Assembly (NCBI RefSeq): GCF_000953825.1
Contig: NZ_BBUL01000095.1
Location: 62,001 to 126,000, forward strand
DNA length: 64,000 nt
Origin: Cellvibrio sp. OA-2007
GTDB taxonomy: Bacteria; Pseudomonadota; Gammaproteobacteria; Pseudomonadales; Cellvibrionaceae
Direction of reading: 5' to 3'
The translations under genes were made by a program, and so were the position numbers. The notes beneath the pieces are model-generated. The model was not told the origin of the DNA, did no database searches, and saw only the letters and a list, made by a program, of their open reading frames with translations. Positions within the stretch are counted from its first letter, which is position 1; each line of letters begins with the position of its first letter. Shown piece after piece: positions 52,765-62,018 of the stretch.

Positions 52765-55700
52765 ATGAAATTTACTGATATTTTTATCAAACGGCCGGTG
52801 CTCGCTATAGTGGTGAGCCTGCTTATTTTAATTTTGGGTATACAGGCAGGTTCCAATCTGACTGTACGCCAATATCCGCGCAGCGATATTTCCGTGATTA
52901 TTATTAACACCGTATATGTCGGTGCGAATGCGGAGCTAGTGCGCGGGTTTATCACTACACCTATTGAACGTGCGATTGCATCTGCAGGCGGGATTGATTA
53001 CATCGAGTCACAAAGTGCGATGGGGATGTCTACTGTCACTGCACACTTGCGTTTGAATTATGACCCGCTCAAAGCCATGACTGAAATTTCGGCCAAGGTG
53101 AATCAGGTGCGCGGTGATTTGCCTCCGGAAGCCGAGGTGCCCGCCATTCGTATTGAAGCTGCGGACTCACAATTTGCGGCGGCGTATTTAAGTTTTAGTT
53201 CGGAAATTCTTGAGCAAAACCAAATCACAGATTTTTTAACTCGTTCAATTCAGCCGCGCTTAACCGCAGTTGCTGGTGTACAAAAAGCAGATGTATTGGG
53301 TGGCAGAACCTTTGCGATGCGTATTTGGCTTAAGCCTGAACGCATGGCTGCACTAAACGTGACGCCGGTGCAAGTTCGCGCGGCATTGGCTGCAAATAAC
53401 GTACAAGCAGCGGTAGGGCAAACTCGCGGCACTTATACCCAAGTGAATTTGCGTGCAGATACAGATTTAAAAAGTGTTGATGAATTTAAACAGTTGGTTA
53501 TTCGCAATTCTGCCGACGGCATTATCCGTTTAAGCGATATTGCTGATGTTGCATTGGGTGCTGAAAACTACGATACGGTGGTTAACTACTCGGGCGACAC
53601 TGCGGTATTTATGGGAGTTTGGGTTGCGCCCAATGCCAACGCATTGGATGTAATGAAAGCTGTTAATAAAGAAATGGAGGCTATTAAGGCCGAATTGCCC
53701 ACGGGCTTGTCGGGCACTGTCGCCTATGACTCAACTGAATATATCGATGCAGCAATTAATGAAGTCATTAAAACATTGACGGAAACCTTGTTGATTATTG
53801 TTGTCGTTATTTTCTTGTTCCTTGGTTTTAGTCGTTCGGTCATTATTCCTGTGTTGGCGATTCCACTTTCGTTAGTGGGCGCGCTGTTTATTATGCAGGT
53901 GTGTGGCTTCTCGCTGAACTTGTTAACGCTGCTTTCAATTGTGCTCTGTGTTGGTTTGGTAGTGGATGATGCTATCGTGATGGTGGAGAACATTGAGCGT
54001 CATATTCAAGATGGAATGAAACCGTTTCAAGCGGCCATTCTTTCTGCGCGCGAATTGGCGGGGCCGATTTTGGCTATGACAGTGACATTGGCTTCTGTGT
54101 ATATCCCCATCGGTTTACAAGGTGGTTTGATTGGCTCATTGTTCCGCGAATTTGCAATTACGCTGGCAGGTGCGGTAACAATTTCCGCGATTGTTGCTAT
54201 TACCTTATCGCCGATGCTGGGTTCGCGCATGCTCAAACCCCATACCGGTTTAAAAGCGCCTCTGGAAAAACCATTTGAACGCTTTCGTGAATGGTATGGC
54301 CGTAAGTTAGCGGCGAGTTTACAGAACCGCGCAGGTATCTATGTTTTCTGGATTGGCATTACTATTTTGTGTTTTCCGCTCTATAACATGTCGCCCAAAG
54401 AGTTAGCACCTACAGAAGATCAGGGTGTTATTTTCGGTATAGTGGATTCACAAGCCAACTCCACTGTGGATCAGGCATCGCATTACGGTAAACAAGTTAA
54501 CGAAGTCTTTATGAGTGTTCCAGAGACGGACTTTACTTTCCAGTTGACGTTTCCTACCGGTGGTTTTTCCGGCATGGTGACCAAACCTTGGGAAGATCGC
54601 GATCGCGATGTGTTTGAAATCATGCCGGAAGTGCAACAGAAATTATCGGCCATTGCCGGTGTAAGAATTCTGCCTATTACCCCGCCGGCATTGCCTGGTG
54701 GTGGTCAGTTCCCGGTGGAAATAGTGTTGGCATCTACCGCGGACATTAAAGAAATTTATGATTACGCATTAAAAGTGCAAGAGATCATGGTGAAGTCTGG
54801 CATGTTTTATTTCCAAACATTGGATGTAAAAGTTGATCAGCCGGATTACAAACTCAGTATTGATCGCGAAAAAGTAGCTGATCTCGGTTTGAATTTGCAG
54901 ACAGTCACTAACGATGTTGGAACCTTATTGGGTGGTGGTTATGTCAATCGCTTCAATATGGCAGGTCAAAGCTACAAAGTGATTCCACAAGTTAAGCGGG
55001 TAGAGCGTTTAAATCCGGATGATTTGGCGAGTCTTTATGTCACCGGCCCGGACAATAATTTAATTCGTTTGGATCAGGTTGCCAGCATTAGTCACTCTAC
55101 TGAGCCGCGCACGATTAATCGTATGCAGCAGCTTAATGCGGTAAAAATCAGCGGTGTTACCGGTGCACCCTTGGGGCAAGCCTTGGCGCATGTTGAAGCT
55201 GAAGCGCGTAAAATTCTGCCGAAAAGTTACACCATTGATTACACCGGTGAATCGCGGCAGTTGATTCGTGAAGGCAATACATTTTTACCGGCTTTCTTGA
55301 TGGCAATTGTGATGATCTTTTTGGTGTTGTCGGCGCAATACAACAGCTTCCGTGATCCGCTGGTTATTTTGGCGGGTTCAGTGCCTCTGGCAATGTTTGG
55401 TGCCCTGTTATTTACCTTCTGGAAAATACCTATGCCCATTCCGTTCTTTACCGATGGTTTTACCACGACACTGAATATCTATTCGCAAGTTGGCTTGGTT
55501 ACCTTGATGGGCTTGATTGCGCGGAACGGTATTTTGGTAGTGGAGTTTGCCAATAAATTGCAGGAAGAAGGCATGGCAAAATTGGATGCAATCCGCGAAG
55601 CGTCTTCATTGCGTTTGCGTCCGGTAATGATGACCAGCGTGGCCACAATTGCCGGTCACACGCCATTGATATTTGCGGCGGGCGCAGGTGCTGAGGCGCG

Positions 55701-55845
55701 TAATGCAATTGGTATCGTACTGGTGTTGGGTATGACTATAGGTACCTTCTTTACCTTGTTTGTCTTGCCATCGGTTTATATGTTGCTGGCTAAAGATCAC
55801 CAACATGATCGTGACAATCTGGAAGAGTTAGCTGAAGTAAACTAA
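52765..55845 (+). CDS. RND efflux permease (HAE-1 family)
   Basis: Transporter of 1026 residues with the 12-segment RND layout. DIFIKRPVLAIVVSLLILILGI opens it; the TM4 signature is VLCVGLVVDDAIVMVENIERH with both proton-relay aspartates, and GLIARNGILVVEFANKLQEEG marks the second half. It resembles the MdtC/MexK side of the family, but this assignment is only by eye. It pairs with the adaptor upstream; no outer-membrane factor is encoded nearby. Confidence 0.92.
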   Translation: MKFTDIFIKRPVLAIVVSLLILILGIQAGSNLTVRQYPRSDISVIIINTVYVGANAELVRGFITTPIERAIASAGGIDYIESQSAMGMSTVTAHLRLNYDPLKAMTEISAKVNQVRGDLPPEAEVPAIRIEAADSQFAAAYLSFSSEILEQNQITDFLTRSIQPRLTAVAGVQKADVLGGRTFAMRIWLKPERMAALNVTPVQVRAALAANNVQAAVGQTRGTYTQVNLRADTDLKSVDEFKQLVIRNSADGIIRLSDIADVALGAENYDTVVNYSGDTAVFMGVWVAPNANALDVMKAVNKEMEAIKAELPTGLSGTVAYDSTEYIDAAINEVIKTLTETLLIIVVVIFLFLGFSRSVIIPVLAIPLSLVGALFIMQVCGFSLNLLTLLSIVLCVGLVVDDAIVMVENIERHIQDGMKPFQAAILSARELAGPILAMTVTLASVYIPIGLQGGLIGSLFREFAITLAGAVTISAIVAITLSPMLGSRMLKPHTGLKAPLEKPFERFREWYGRKLAASLQNRAGIYVFWIGITILCFPLYNMSPKELAPTEDQGVIFGIVDSQANSTVDQASHYGKQVNEVFMSVPETDFTFQLTFPTGGFSGMVTKPWEDRDRDVFEIMPEVQQKLSAIAGVRILPITPPALPGGGQFPVEIVLASTADIKEIYDYALKVQEIMVKSGMFYFQTLDVKVDQPDYKLSIDREKVADLGLNLQTVTNDVGTLLGGGYVNRFNMAGQSYKVIPQVKRVERLNPDDLASLYVTGPDNNLIRLDQVASISHSTEPRTINRMQQLNAVKISGVTGAPLGQALAHVEAEARKILPKSYTIDYTGESRQLIREGNTFLPAFLMAIVMIFLVLSAQYNSFRDPLVILAGSVPLAMFGALLFTFWKIPMPIPFFTDGFTTTLNIYSQVGLVTLMGLIARNGILVVEFANKLQEEGMAKLDAIREASSLRLRPVMMTSVATIAGHTPLIFAAGAGAEARNAIGIVLVLGMTIGTFFTLFVLPSVYMLLAKDHQHDRDNLEELAEVN

Positions 55846-55888
55846 CTTAACCAATAATAATCCTGTTGATGACAAGTTCGTTAGCAGT

Positions 55889-55918
55889 AAAAAAGGGTGC
55901 CATTTGGCACCCTTTTTT
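55889..55918 (+). terminator. Rho-independent terminator after the second RND operon
   Basis: A stem GGGTGCC / GGCACCC, extended by an A-run and a T-run, has a 4-base loop and ends in six Ts. It lies about 45 bases after the permease stop. Confidence 0.85.
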
Positions 55919-55987
55919 GTTAGGGTGCAGCCAATTTTCATCAGCTCAAAAAGTGCTGTTCGATCGTTTTTGGTAGAGGTCTAATTT

Positions 55988-56839
55988 ATGGCAACAACTC
56001 AAGGTACGGCACATTCCCAAGCGATTCCGCAGGTAAAAAATATTATTGCGGTGGCATCGGGTAAGGGTGGTGTAGGTAAGTCTACTACGGCGGTAAACCT
56101 TGCTTTGGCCTTGGCGGCAGAAGGTGCGCGCGTGGGTATTTTGGATGCTGATATTTACGGACCCAGTCAGCCACAAATGCTGGGCGTAGGGCAGCGCCGT
56201 CCGGACATCGTAGGTGAGCAGGGTAAGCAACAAATGCTGCCGATCAATGCTTACGGCATCCAATCGATTTCTATGGGATATTTGGTTACCGAAGATACGC
56301 CGATGTTGTGGCGCGGTCCGATGGCGACAGGTGCGCTGCAGCAACTGCTGATGCAAACTCGCTGGGACAATCTGGATTATTTAGTTATTGATATGCCGCC
56401 CGGCACCGGTGATATTCAAATTACACTCGCACAAAAAGTTCCGGTCACCGGCGCTGTGATTGTTACTACACCGCAAGACATCGCCTTGCTGGATGCCAAA
56501 AAAGGCATAGAAATGTTCCGTAAAGTGAATGTGCCTATTTTGGGTGTGATTGAAAATATGGCAATGCACACCTGCTCAAATTGCGGCCATGAAGAGCATA
56601 TTTTTGGTGAGGGCGGCGGCGAGCGTATCGCGCGGGATTATCAAACTGAACTGCTCGGTTCTCTGCCGTTAGATTTGTCTATTCGCGCCGACGCAGATCA
56701 GGGAAAACCTTCTGTTGCGGCCGATCCTGAATCAGCGGTCAGCCAAAAATATCGTGCAATTGCACGCAAGCTGGTGGCGAATATCCAGCAACATAATGCC
56801 AACCAAGCTATGCCAACGATTGAGATTTCAGATGATTAA
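55988..56839 (+). CDS. apbC: Iron-sulfur cluster carrier ATPase ApbC/Mrp
   Basis: ParA/MinD-type P-loop protein of 283 residues. The deviant Walker A is SGKGGVGKSTTAVNLALAL with the lysine of GKGGVGKS, then DADIYGPSQPQMLG and DYLVIDMPPGTGDIQ. The cluster ligands CSNC lie in the stretch ENMAMHTCSNCGHEEHIFGEGGG. The N-terminal MIP18/DUF59 domain of the longer E. coli Mrp (369 residues) is absent. It probably carries 4Fe-4S clusters to apoproteins. AGAGGT precedes the ATG. Confidence 0.9.
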   Translation: MATTQGTAHSQAIPQVKNIIAVASGKGGVGKSTTAVNLALALAAEGARVGILDADIYGPSQPQMLGVGQRRPDIVGEQGKQQMLPINAYGIQSISMGYLVTEDTPMLWRGPMATGALQQLLMQTRWDNLDYLVIDMPPGTGDIQITLAQKVPVTGAVIVTTPQDIALLDAKKGIEMFRKVNVPILGVIENMAMHTCSNCGHEEHIFGEGGGERIARDYQTELLGSLPLDLSIRADADQGKPSVAADPESAVSQKYRAIARKLVANIQQHNANQAMPTIEISDD

Positions 56840-56876
56840 TATTTGTTGATGTGCTCGGTTAGATGCATAAAAACTA

Positions 56877-56905
56877 AAAAAGGAGATCACTCGATCTCCT
56901 TTTTT
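56877..56905. terminator. Terminator between apbC and the convergent GH26 gene
   Basis: Arms AAAGGAGATC and GATCTCCTTT with a 4-base loop are flanked by A- and T-runs, so the hairpin can stop transcription from both sides. Confidence 0.82.
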
Positions 56906-56914
56906 ATTGATTGT

Positions 56915-58288
56915 TTACAGGGCGGGTAACTCATCGAGCGTAATAACGTTCGTGTGGTTGTAAACCTTGGTTTTGTGCGCATTGGTGTTGTAGTGCTCAC
57001 CAGTCCAAAAGTTGTCTGCGCTAGTTACTCCTGCTGCAGTGTCGCTGTCATTCCAGGTCATAAACCATAACCACCAAGCGCCATCAGTTGCGATTTTATC
57101 CGGGTCGGGGATGTAGCTATTTTCGCTTAATGCGACCATCTTGGTTTCAAACGGGTATTTGCGCGCTTGTGTATAGGTTGCGATTTGCGATTTATAGGTT
57201 TTGTTGTCAGTACTGTCATAAATATCGTGGCTGACAATATCCACGTAGTTGTCGCCGGGATACCAAGCGGCATTCTGCCCATTCCACACCCATAACAAAT
57301 TGTGTAGCCCATGGTGATTGGTTAATCGGTCATACATGTGTTGCCAGAGTAAAACTTGAGCGAATGCTTGAGGGACCCCATCGGTACGGCTGCGTCCCCA
57401 CCAAAACCAACCGTTGCCGTTATTGCCTGAGGCTTCGTGTAGTGGGCGCCACAATATGCTTACATTCGCATCATTGAGTTTCTTTAGCTCTCCGGCAATT
57501 AAATCAATGCCTGCATTAATTTGGGTATAAGCGGCGCTGCCAGTGTCTAGCTCACCGTCCTTAACAGGGATCTGAAAGTTGGTGTCCTTGGTGTAAAACT
57601 GGGCGTTATTAACATTGGTGGTATTCAATAATGCGGGATCTCGCCAGTGCCAGGCAAATGTAATGAGTCCACCTTTGTTTGCGTAGTCGATGGCCTCTTG
57701 GGTTTGTCGTAAGCCCTCCACCCAGCTTGCGGTCATACCGTAATTCATAAAGTCATAGCCCATGATCGCTGGGTATTTACCGGTATCGGCAAAAACACGT
57801 CCAGCCATATCAATAGAATCTTTCCAGGTTAAGTCCTGTTGGCCCGATAGTGTTTTTTGCCCCCAGATACTTTTTAAGTAGGTAAAGGTGGCTTGGGTTT
57901 TGGCGTTTGCGTTGGGGTCAATTGGCGCCGAGCGCAATGCTCCGATAGGAAGACTGGTACGGTTTGTAGGGCAGTATGCTTGAGCTATGCAATAGTGGCC
58001 GCCCTCAAAATTCCAATTGTTGCTAGCGCTGGTACAAACATTCCACTGCTTACCGTCAATAGTGCATTTGGCAGTTGACGGTAGGCTCGACGAGGATGCC
58101 TGGATAGACGAGCTGCTTGAGCTGGATGGTGCGATCGAGTTAGATGCGGCGCTTGAAATAAGTGTGCTGGATGCTGCTTTGGATGTGGCTGGCGTAGGTG
58201 AACTCCCGCCTCCGCCACCACAAGCAGCCAATAAAAGGGTGATGCAGAGGTGGGCGATACCTGTGGCCAATTTGATCGAATACTTCAT
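56915..58288 (-). CDS. GH26 beta-mannanase lipoprotein with a CBM10-like module
   Basis: Protein of 457 residues. The lipoprotein signal ends LLLAACGGGGG with the lipidated Cys at 23. A Ser-rich linker (about 39-72) leads to a CBM10-like module with four cysteines (75-106, CTIDGKQWNVC and GGHYCIAQAYC). The GH26 catalytic domain fills about 125-457; Glu285 in WRPLHEASG is the acid/base and Glu389 in ALSENSY is the nucleophile, and both are present. It should hydrolyse beta-mannan while attached to the cell envelope. The ATG has CGGAG upstream. A LacI-type palindrome lies 46 bases before the start. Confidence 0.92.
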   Translation of the reverse strand: MKYSIKLATGIAHLCITLLLAACGGGGGSSPTPATSKAASSTLISSAASNSIAPSSSSSSSIQASSSSLPSTAKCTIDGKQWNVCTSASNNWNFEGGHYCIAQAYCPTNRTSLPIGALRSAPIDPNANAKTQATFTYLKSIWGQKTLSGQQDLTWKDSIDMAGRVFADTGKYPAIMGYDFMNYGMTASWVEGLRQTQEAIDYANKGGLITFAWHWRDPALLNTTNVNNAQFYTKDTNFQIPVKDGELDTGSAAYTQINAGIDLIAGELKKLNDANVSILWRPLHEASGNNGNGWFWWGRSRTDGVPQAFAQVLLWQHMYDRLTNHHGLHNLLWVWNGQNAAWYPGDNYVDIVSHDIYDSTDNKTYKSQIATYTQARKYPFETKMVALSENSYIPDPDKIATDGAWWLWFMTWNDSDTAAGVTSADNFWTGEHYNTNAHKTKVYNHTNVITLDELPAL

Positions 58289-58334
58289 TAGGACTCCGGG
58301 AGTTATTATCGTTTTGATTTTGGTGATTAATAAG

Positions 58335-58348
58335 TGTAACCGGTTACA
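58335..58348. promoter_or_regulatory. Candidate LacI-family operator upstream of the GH26 gene
   Basis: TGTAACCGGTTACA is a perfect 14-bp palindrome with a central CG, the form typical of LacI-family sugar regulators. A TATACT -10-like hexamer lies just upstream on the minus strand (complement of 58355-58360), so a bound repressor would cover the start point. No good -35 is visible. The regulator is not in the window. Confidence 0.6.
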
Positions 58349-58519
58349 GCCTGCAGTATACAGATGCTCTACGTATTCAGGTAGCCCAAATAGATCATAT
58401 TTGTAAGTAAAATGAACGCAATGCCGTGTTATTTGGCCTCATGCGCCATCTCATGTAGAATGCGCGCCTCGCTTTTTCTGCCTGTTGCAGGCCTAAACCG
58501 GATCAAATTGCGCATCATC

Positions 58520-59615
58520 ATGGAAATTAATCCTTTATTACTTGCCCTTAAAGACCTCGCCGAGCGCACCAATGTGCTTAGGGGGTATCTTTGACTACGA
58601 TCTCAAAAAAGAACGTTTAGCCGAAGTTGAACTGGACCTCGGTGAGCCGAGTGTTTGGGACAAACCCGAACGTGCCCAAGCTTTAGGGCGCGAGCGCGCT
58701 GCATTGGAGATGGTGGTTAAAACCATCGATGATCTGGACAACGGTGTGCGCGACTCTCGTGAACTGTTGGATATGGCCGTGGAAGAAAAAGACGAATCCA
58801 TGGTGGCAGATGTTCAAGCTGAACTTGAGCGTTTGGATAAACAGTTGGGTGAGCTCGAATTCCGCCGGATGTTTTCCGGTGAGACCGACGCCAACAATGC
58901 CTACCTCGATATTCAATCCGGTTCCGGCGGTACAGAAGCGCAGGATTGGGCGGAAATTGTATTGCGCATGTATTTGCGTTGGGGCGAGGCCAAAGGTTTT
59001 AAGGTTACTCTCGAAGAAGTTTCTGCTGGCGATGTTGCCGGTATTAAAAGTGCCACCATCTATTTTGAAGGCGAATATGCGTTCGGTTGGCTGCGCACTG
59101 AAACCGGTGTGCATCGGTTAGTGCGGAAATCGCCTTTTGACTCCGGCAATCGTCGTCATACTTCATTCTGCTCGGTATTTGTCTCGCCTGAAATTGATGA
59201 CAATATTGAAATTGAAATCAATCCGTCAGATTTGCGTATCGACACTTACCGCGCCAGCGGCGCCGGTGGGCAGCACATTAACAAAACTGACTCGGCCGTT
59301 CGTATTACGCATATTCCAACCAATATTGTTGTGCAATGCCAGAACGAGCGCTCGCAACATGCCAACCGCGACAAGGCTTACAAAATGTTGCGTGCAAAAA
59401 TGTACGAACAGGAAATGCAAAAGCGCAACGCGGATAAGCAGGCGATGGAAGATAATAAATCCGATATTGGTTGGGGCAGCCAAATTCGCTCTTATGTATT
59501 GGATGATTCACGCATTAAAGATTTACGTACCGGTGCGCAGACCTCTAACACGCAAGCAGTGTTGGATGGCGATCTCGACCAATTTATTGTCGAAAGTTTA
59601 AAAGCCGGTCTGTAA
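58520..59615 (+). CDS. prfB: Peptide chain release factor 2, with programmed +1 frameshift
   Basis: The coding sequence is in two frames: 58520-58591, then from 58593 after a +1 shift, giving 364 residues (E. coli RF2 is 365). The first part reads [24 protein letters not shown] and meets a TGA stop; the second continues [18 protein letters not shown]2 landmarks are the SPF anticodon-like motif in [14 protein letters not shown] and GAGGQHIN with the GGQ that triggers hydrolysis. It releases peptides at UGA and UAA. lysS follows after 48 bases, as in E. coli. Confidence 0.96.
58577..58595 (+). promoter_or_regulatory. Programmed +1 frameshift site of prfB
   Basis: CTTAGGGGGTATCTTTGAC holds an internal Shine-Dalgarno-like AGGGGG, the slippery CTT codon and the in-frame TGA followed by C. 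Low RF2 lets the ribosome slip past the TGA and make more RF2, an autoregulatory loop known across bacteria. Confidence 0.96.
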
Positions 59616-59663
59616 TTTTTTCAGATCTAACCCTACATTTTTAATTCAACTTCAGTGAAGACT

Positions 59664-61160
59664 ATGAGCAACGAAACCCAATCAGCACAAACAGAAGCAC
59701 AGGATGAAAATAAACTCATTGCCGAGCGCCGCCAGAAATTGGCTGCGATTCGCGAGAAGGGCAATGCCTTCCCCAATGATTTCCGTCGCGCTGATAAAAG
59801 TGTTGATTTGCAGGCGCAATTTGGCGAAAAAACCAAAGAAGAATTAGAAGCGCTGAATCAGGTGGTGAGTGTTGCTGGCCGTATTATGGCAAAACGTGGG
59901 CCATTTATGGTGCTGCAAGATGGCGATGGTTCAATCCAATTGTATGCCGATAAAGCGGCGCAAGAAGTCATTAAAGATAAATGGGGTCTGTGGGATATAG
60001 GCGATATTGTCGGCGTTAAAGGTGCGTTGCACAAATCGGGCAAAGGCGATTTGTATGTGAATTTGGAAGAGTATCAATTGCTGACCAAAGCATTGCGCCC
60101 GCTGCCGGATAAATACCACGGCCTGAGCGATCAGGAAATTCGCTATCGTCAACGCTATGTTGATTTAATTGTAAATCCGGAAGTGCGCGACACTTTCCGT
60201 TTGCGTTCACAGTGCATCAGTTTTATTCGCAACTACATGAGTGGCTGCGGATTTATGGAAGTAGAAACCCCTATGTTGCATGTGATTCCTGGCGGCGCTT
60301 CAGCCAAGCCATTTATCACTCATCACAACGCGCTGGATATGGATATGTTTTTACGTATCGCGCCGGAACTCTACTTGAAGCGTTTGGTGGTTGGCGGTTT
60401 TGAGCGCGTATTTGAAATTAACCGCAACTTCCGTAACGAGGGTGTATCCACTCGTCACAATCCAGAATTCACTATGATGGAATTCTATCAAGCTTATGCC
60501 GATTACAAAGACCTGATGGATTTGACTGAAGACTTGTTGCGTAAGTTGTGTATCGAAGTGACTGGTGGCACCAAGTTGAAATACCAAACCAGCGAGTACG
60601 ATTTTGGTAAACCATTTGCTCGTATGTCAGTGTTTGATTCAGTTTTACAATACAACCCGCAAATTACGCGCGAACAGTTAAGCACGATTGAGGGGGCAAC
60701 CCAAGCGGCAAAAGCGTTGGGTATTCAAGTTAAGGATTCGTACGGTCTCGGTAAAATCCATATCGAAATTTTTGAAGAAACCGTTGAGCATAAATTGGAT
60801 CAGCCTACCTTCATTACCGAGTATCCAATTGAAGTCTCACCCTTGGCGCGCCGCAATGACGAAAATCCAGCGGTTACTGACCGTTTTGAGTTCTTTATCG
60901 GCGGGCGCGAATTAGCGAATGGTTTCTCTGAGTTAAATGATGCAGAAGATCAAGCTGAGCGTTTCATGCAACAAGTGCGTGAAAAAGACGCCGGTGATGA
61001 TGAAGCCATGCATTACGACGCCGACTTTGTGCGCGCCTTGGAATACGGTTTGCCACCAACGGCAGGTGAAGGGATTGGTATCGACCGCTTGATTATGCTG
61101 TTTGCTAACGCACCGTCGATCCGCGATGTATTGTTATTCCCCCATATGCGCCCTGAGTAA
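59664..61160 (+). CDS. lysS: Lysyl-tRNA synthetase
   Basis: Class II synthetase of 498 residues. The N-terminal OB-fold anticodon domain spans [28 protein letters not shown]; the catalytic core has [59 protein letters not shown] and the end motif [11 protein letters not shown]. It charges tRNA-Lys. The ATG at 59664 is used rather than an in-frame GTG three codons earlier. It lies 48 bases after prfB and may share its transcript. Confidence 0.95.
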   Translation: MSNETQSAQTEAQDENKLIAERRQKLAAIREKGNAFPNDFRRADKSVDLQAQFGEKTKEELEALNQVVSVAGRIMAKRGPFMVLQDGDGSIQLYADKAAQEVIKDKWGLWDIGDIVGVKGALHKSGKGDLYVNLEEYQLLTKALRPLPDKYHGLSDQEIRYRQRYVDLIVNPEVRDTFRLRSQCISFIRNYMSGCGFMEVETPMLHVIPGGASAKPFITHHNALDMDMFLRIAPELYLKRLVVGGFERVFEINRNFRNEGVSTRHNPEFTMMEFYQAYADYKDLMDLTEDLLRKLCIEVTGGTKLKYQTSEYDFGKPFARMSVFDSVLQYNPQITREQLSTIEGATQAAKALGIQVKDSYGLGKIHIEIFEETVEHKLDQPTFITEYPIEVSPLARRNDENPAVTDRFEFFIGGRELANGFSELNDAEDQAERFMQQVREKDAGDDEAMHYDADFVRALEYGLPPTAGEGIGIDRLIMLFANAPSIRDVLLFPHMRPE

Positions 61161-61204
61161 GTTAACGGGCTTGAAGGTGATATCGTCAGGCCTTAACTGG
61201 CCAG

Positions 61205-61248
61205 CCAATAAAAAAGCGAGCCTCAATTGAGGCTCGCTTTTTTATTGG
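61205..61248. terminator. Bidirectional terminator, 44-bp perfect palindrome
   Basis: A perfect palindrome with 20-bp arms and a 4-base AATT centre has an A-run on the left and a T-run on the right. It lies between lysS and the convergent DUF2062 gene and can end both transcripts. Confidence 0.88.
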
Positions 61249-61283
61249 TGATGAAGTGAGCGGAAAGCTTTAGCGAATGAGGG

Positions 61284-61817
61284 TCACTTTTTAAATTTTT
61301 CGGCGCGTGTTTTCTTGCGTTTATTCCAAGTGTGGTTCACATGCCAGCGCCAATAAAACTGCATGCCAAAGTAGCCAAGGGCGCCCAACACTAATCCCAT
61401 AATTACTGAACCCATTAAAAATGGCGGGGCTAGTCGCTCTAGCTCGTTCATAATCCACGACCAAGACAATTCAAATTTAAATGCTTCTTCAGGTATGCCA
61501 AGAATCAGGCAGCCAATTTTGTAGGCGATAAAAAAGAAAAATGGAATGGTTAGTGGGTTGGTAATCCACACTAGCGCAACCGTGATTGGCAGATTGCAAC
61601 GGAAATATAAAGCAGCCAATGCGGCAACGGCCATTTGCCCAGGCAATGGAAAGGCGAATGCCAGAAAGGTGCCCCAAAAAAAGGCAACAGAGACCGAATG
61701 GCGGTTTAAGTGAAATAGGTTGGGGTCATGCAGCAAATCCCCCAAAAAGTGCAGGGCGGGATTGCTTTTGATCGCAGCTGGTGTGGGAATAAATCGTTTG
61801 AGTAGATTGCGCGCCAT
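61284..61817 (-). CDS. DUF2062 domain membrane protein
   Basis: Protein of 177 residues. The start MARNLLKRFIPTPAAIKSNPALHFLGDLLHDPNLFHLNRHSV is typical of the family. Three hydrophobic segments follow: VAFFWGTFLAFAFPLPGQ, ITVALVWITNPLTIPFFFF and LMGSVIMGLVLGALGYFG. A basic tail (NKRKKTRAEKFKK) ends it. The family is often found beside comEC, as here (divergent). Function is unknown. The ATG complementary to 61815-61817 is preferred over a longer frame to 61904. Confidence 0.82.
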   Translation of the reverse strand: MARNLLKRFIPTPAAIKSNPALHFLGDLLHDPNLFHLNRHSVSVAFFWGTFLAFAFPLPGQMAVAALAALYFRCNLPITVALVWITNPLTIPFFFFIAYKIGCLILGIPEEAFKFELSWSWIMNELERLAPPFLMGSVIMGLVLGALGYFGMQFYWRWHVNHTWNKRKKTRAEKFKK

Positions 61818-62018
61818 GCTTAAACCAGAGTACTCCAAAAATGAGCTGGCATTATGCCTATAAATTGTCTTGAACACTATGAGATCAGATGTCTTGGCGA
61901 ACAACTTAGCGCCTTGTTTACGGCATCAGGATGCCATAAGCTGTAGGTCAATCGGATGACAAAGGAAGTGTGCTTCGAAGTCATTTCAGAATAACAATTG
62001 GCAATAAGGAATATCGCC

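Noticed and set aside
58412-58519. Upstream extension of the prfB zero frame (an earlier ATG at 58412)
   Set aside because: The extra residues are unlike RF2, which in E. coli starts with a MFEINP-type N-terminus; the ATG at 58520 gives the expected start.
58592-58594. In-frame TGA in the prfB N-terminus, which could suggest a pseudogene
   Set aside because: It is the conserved programmed frameshift site, with internal AGGGGG and CTT-TGA-C; the second frame continues without a break to a full-length RF2.
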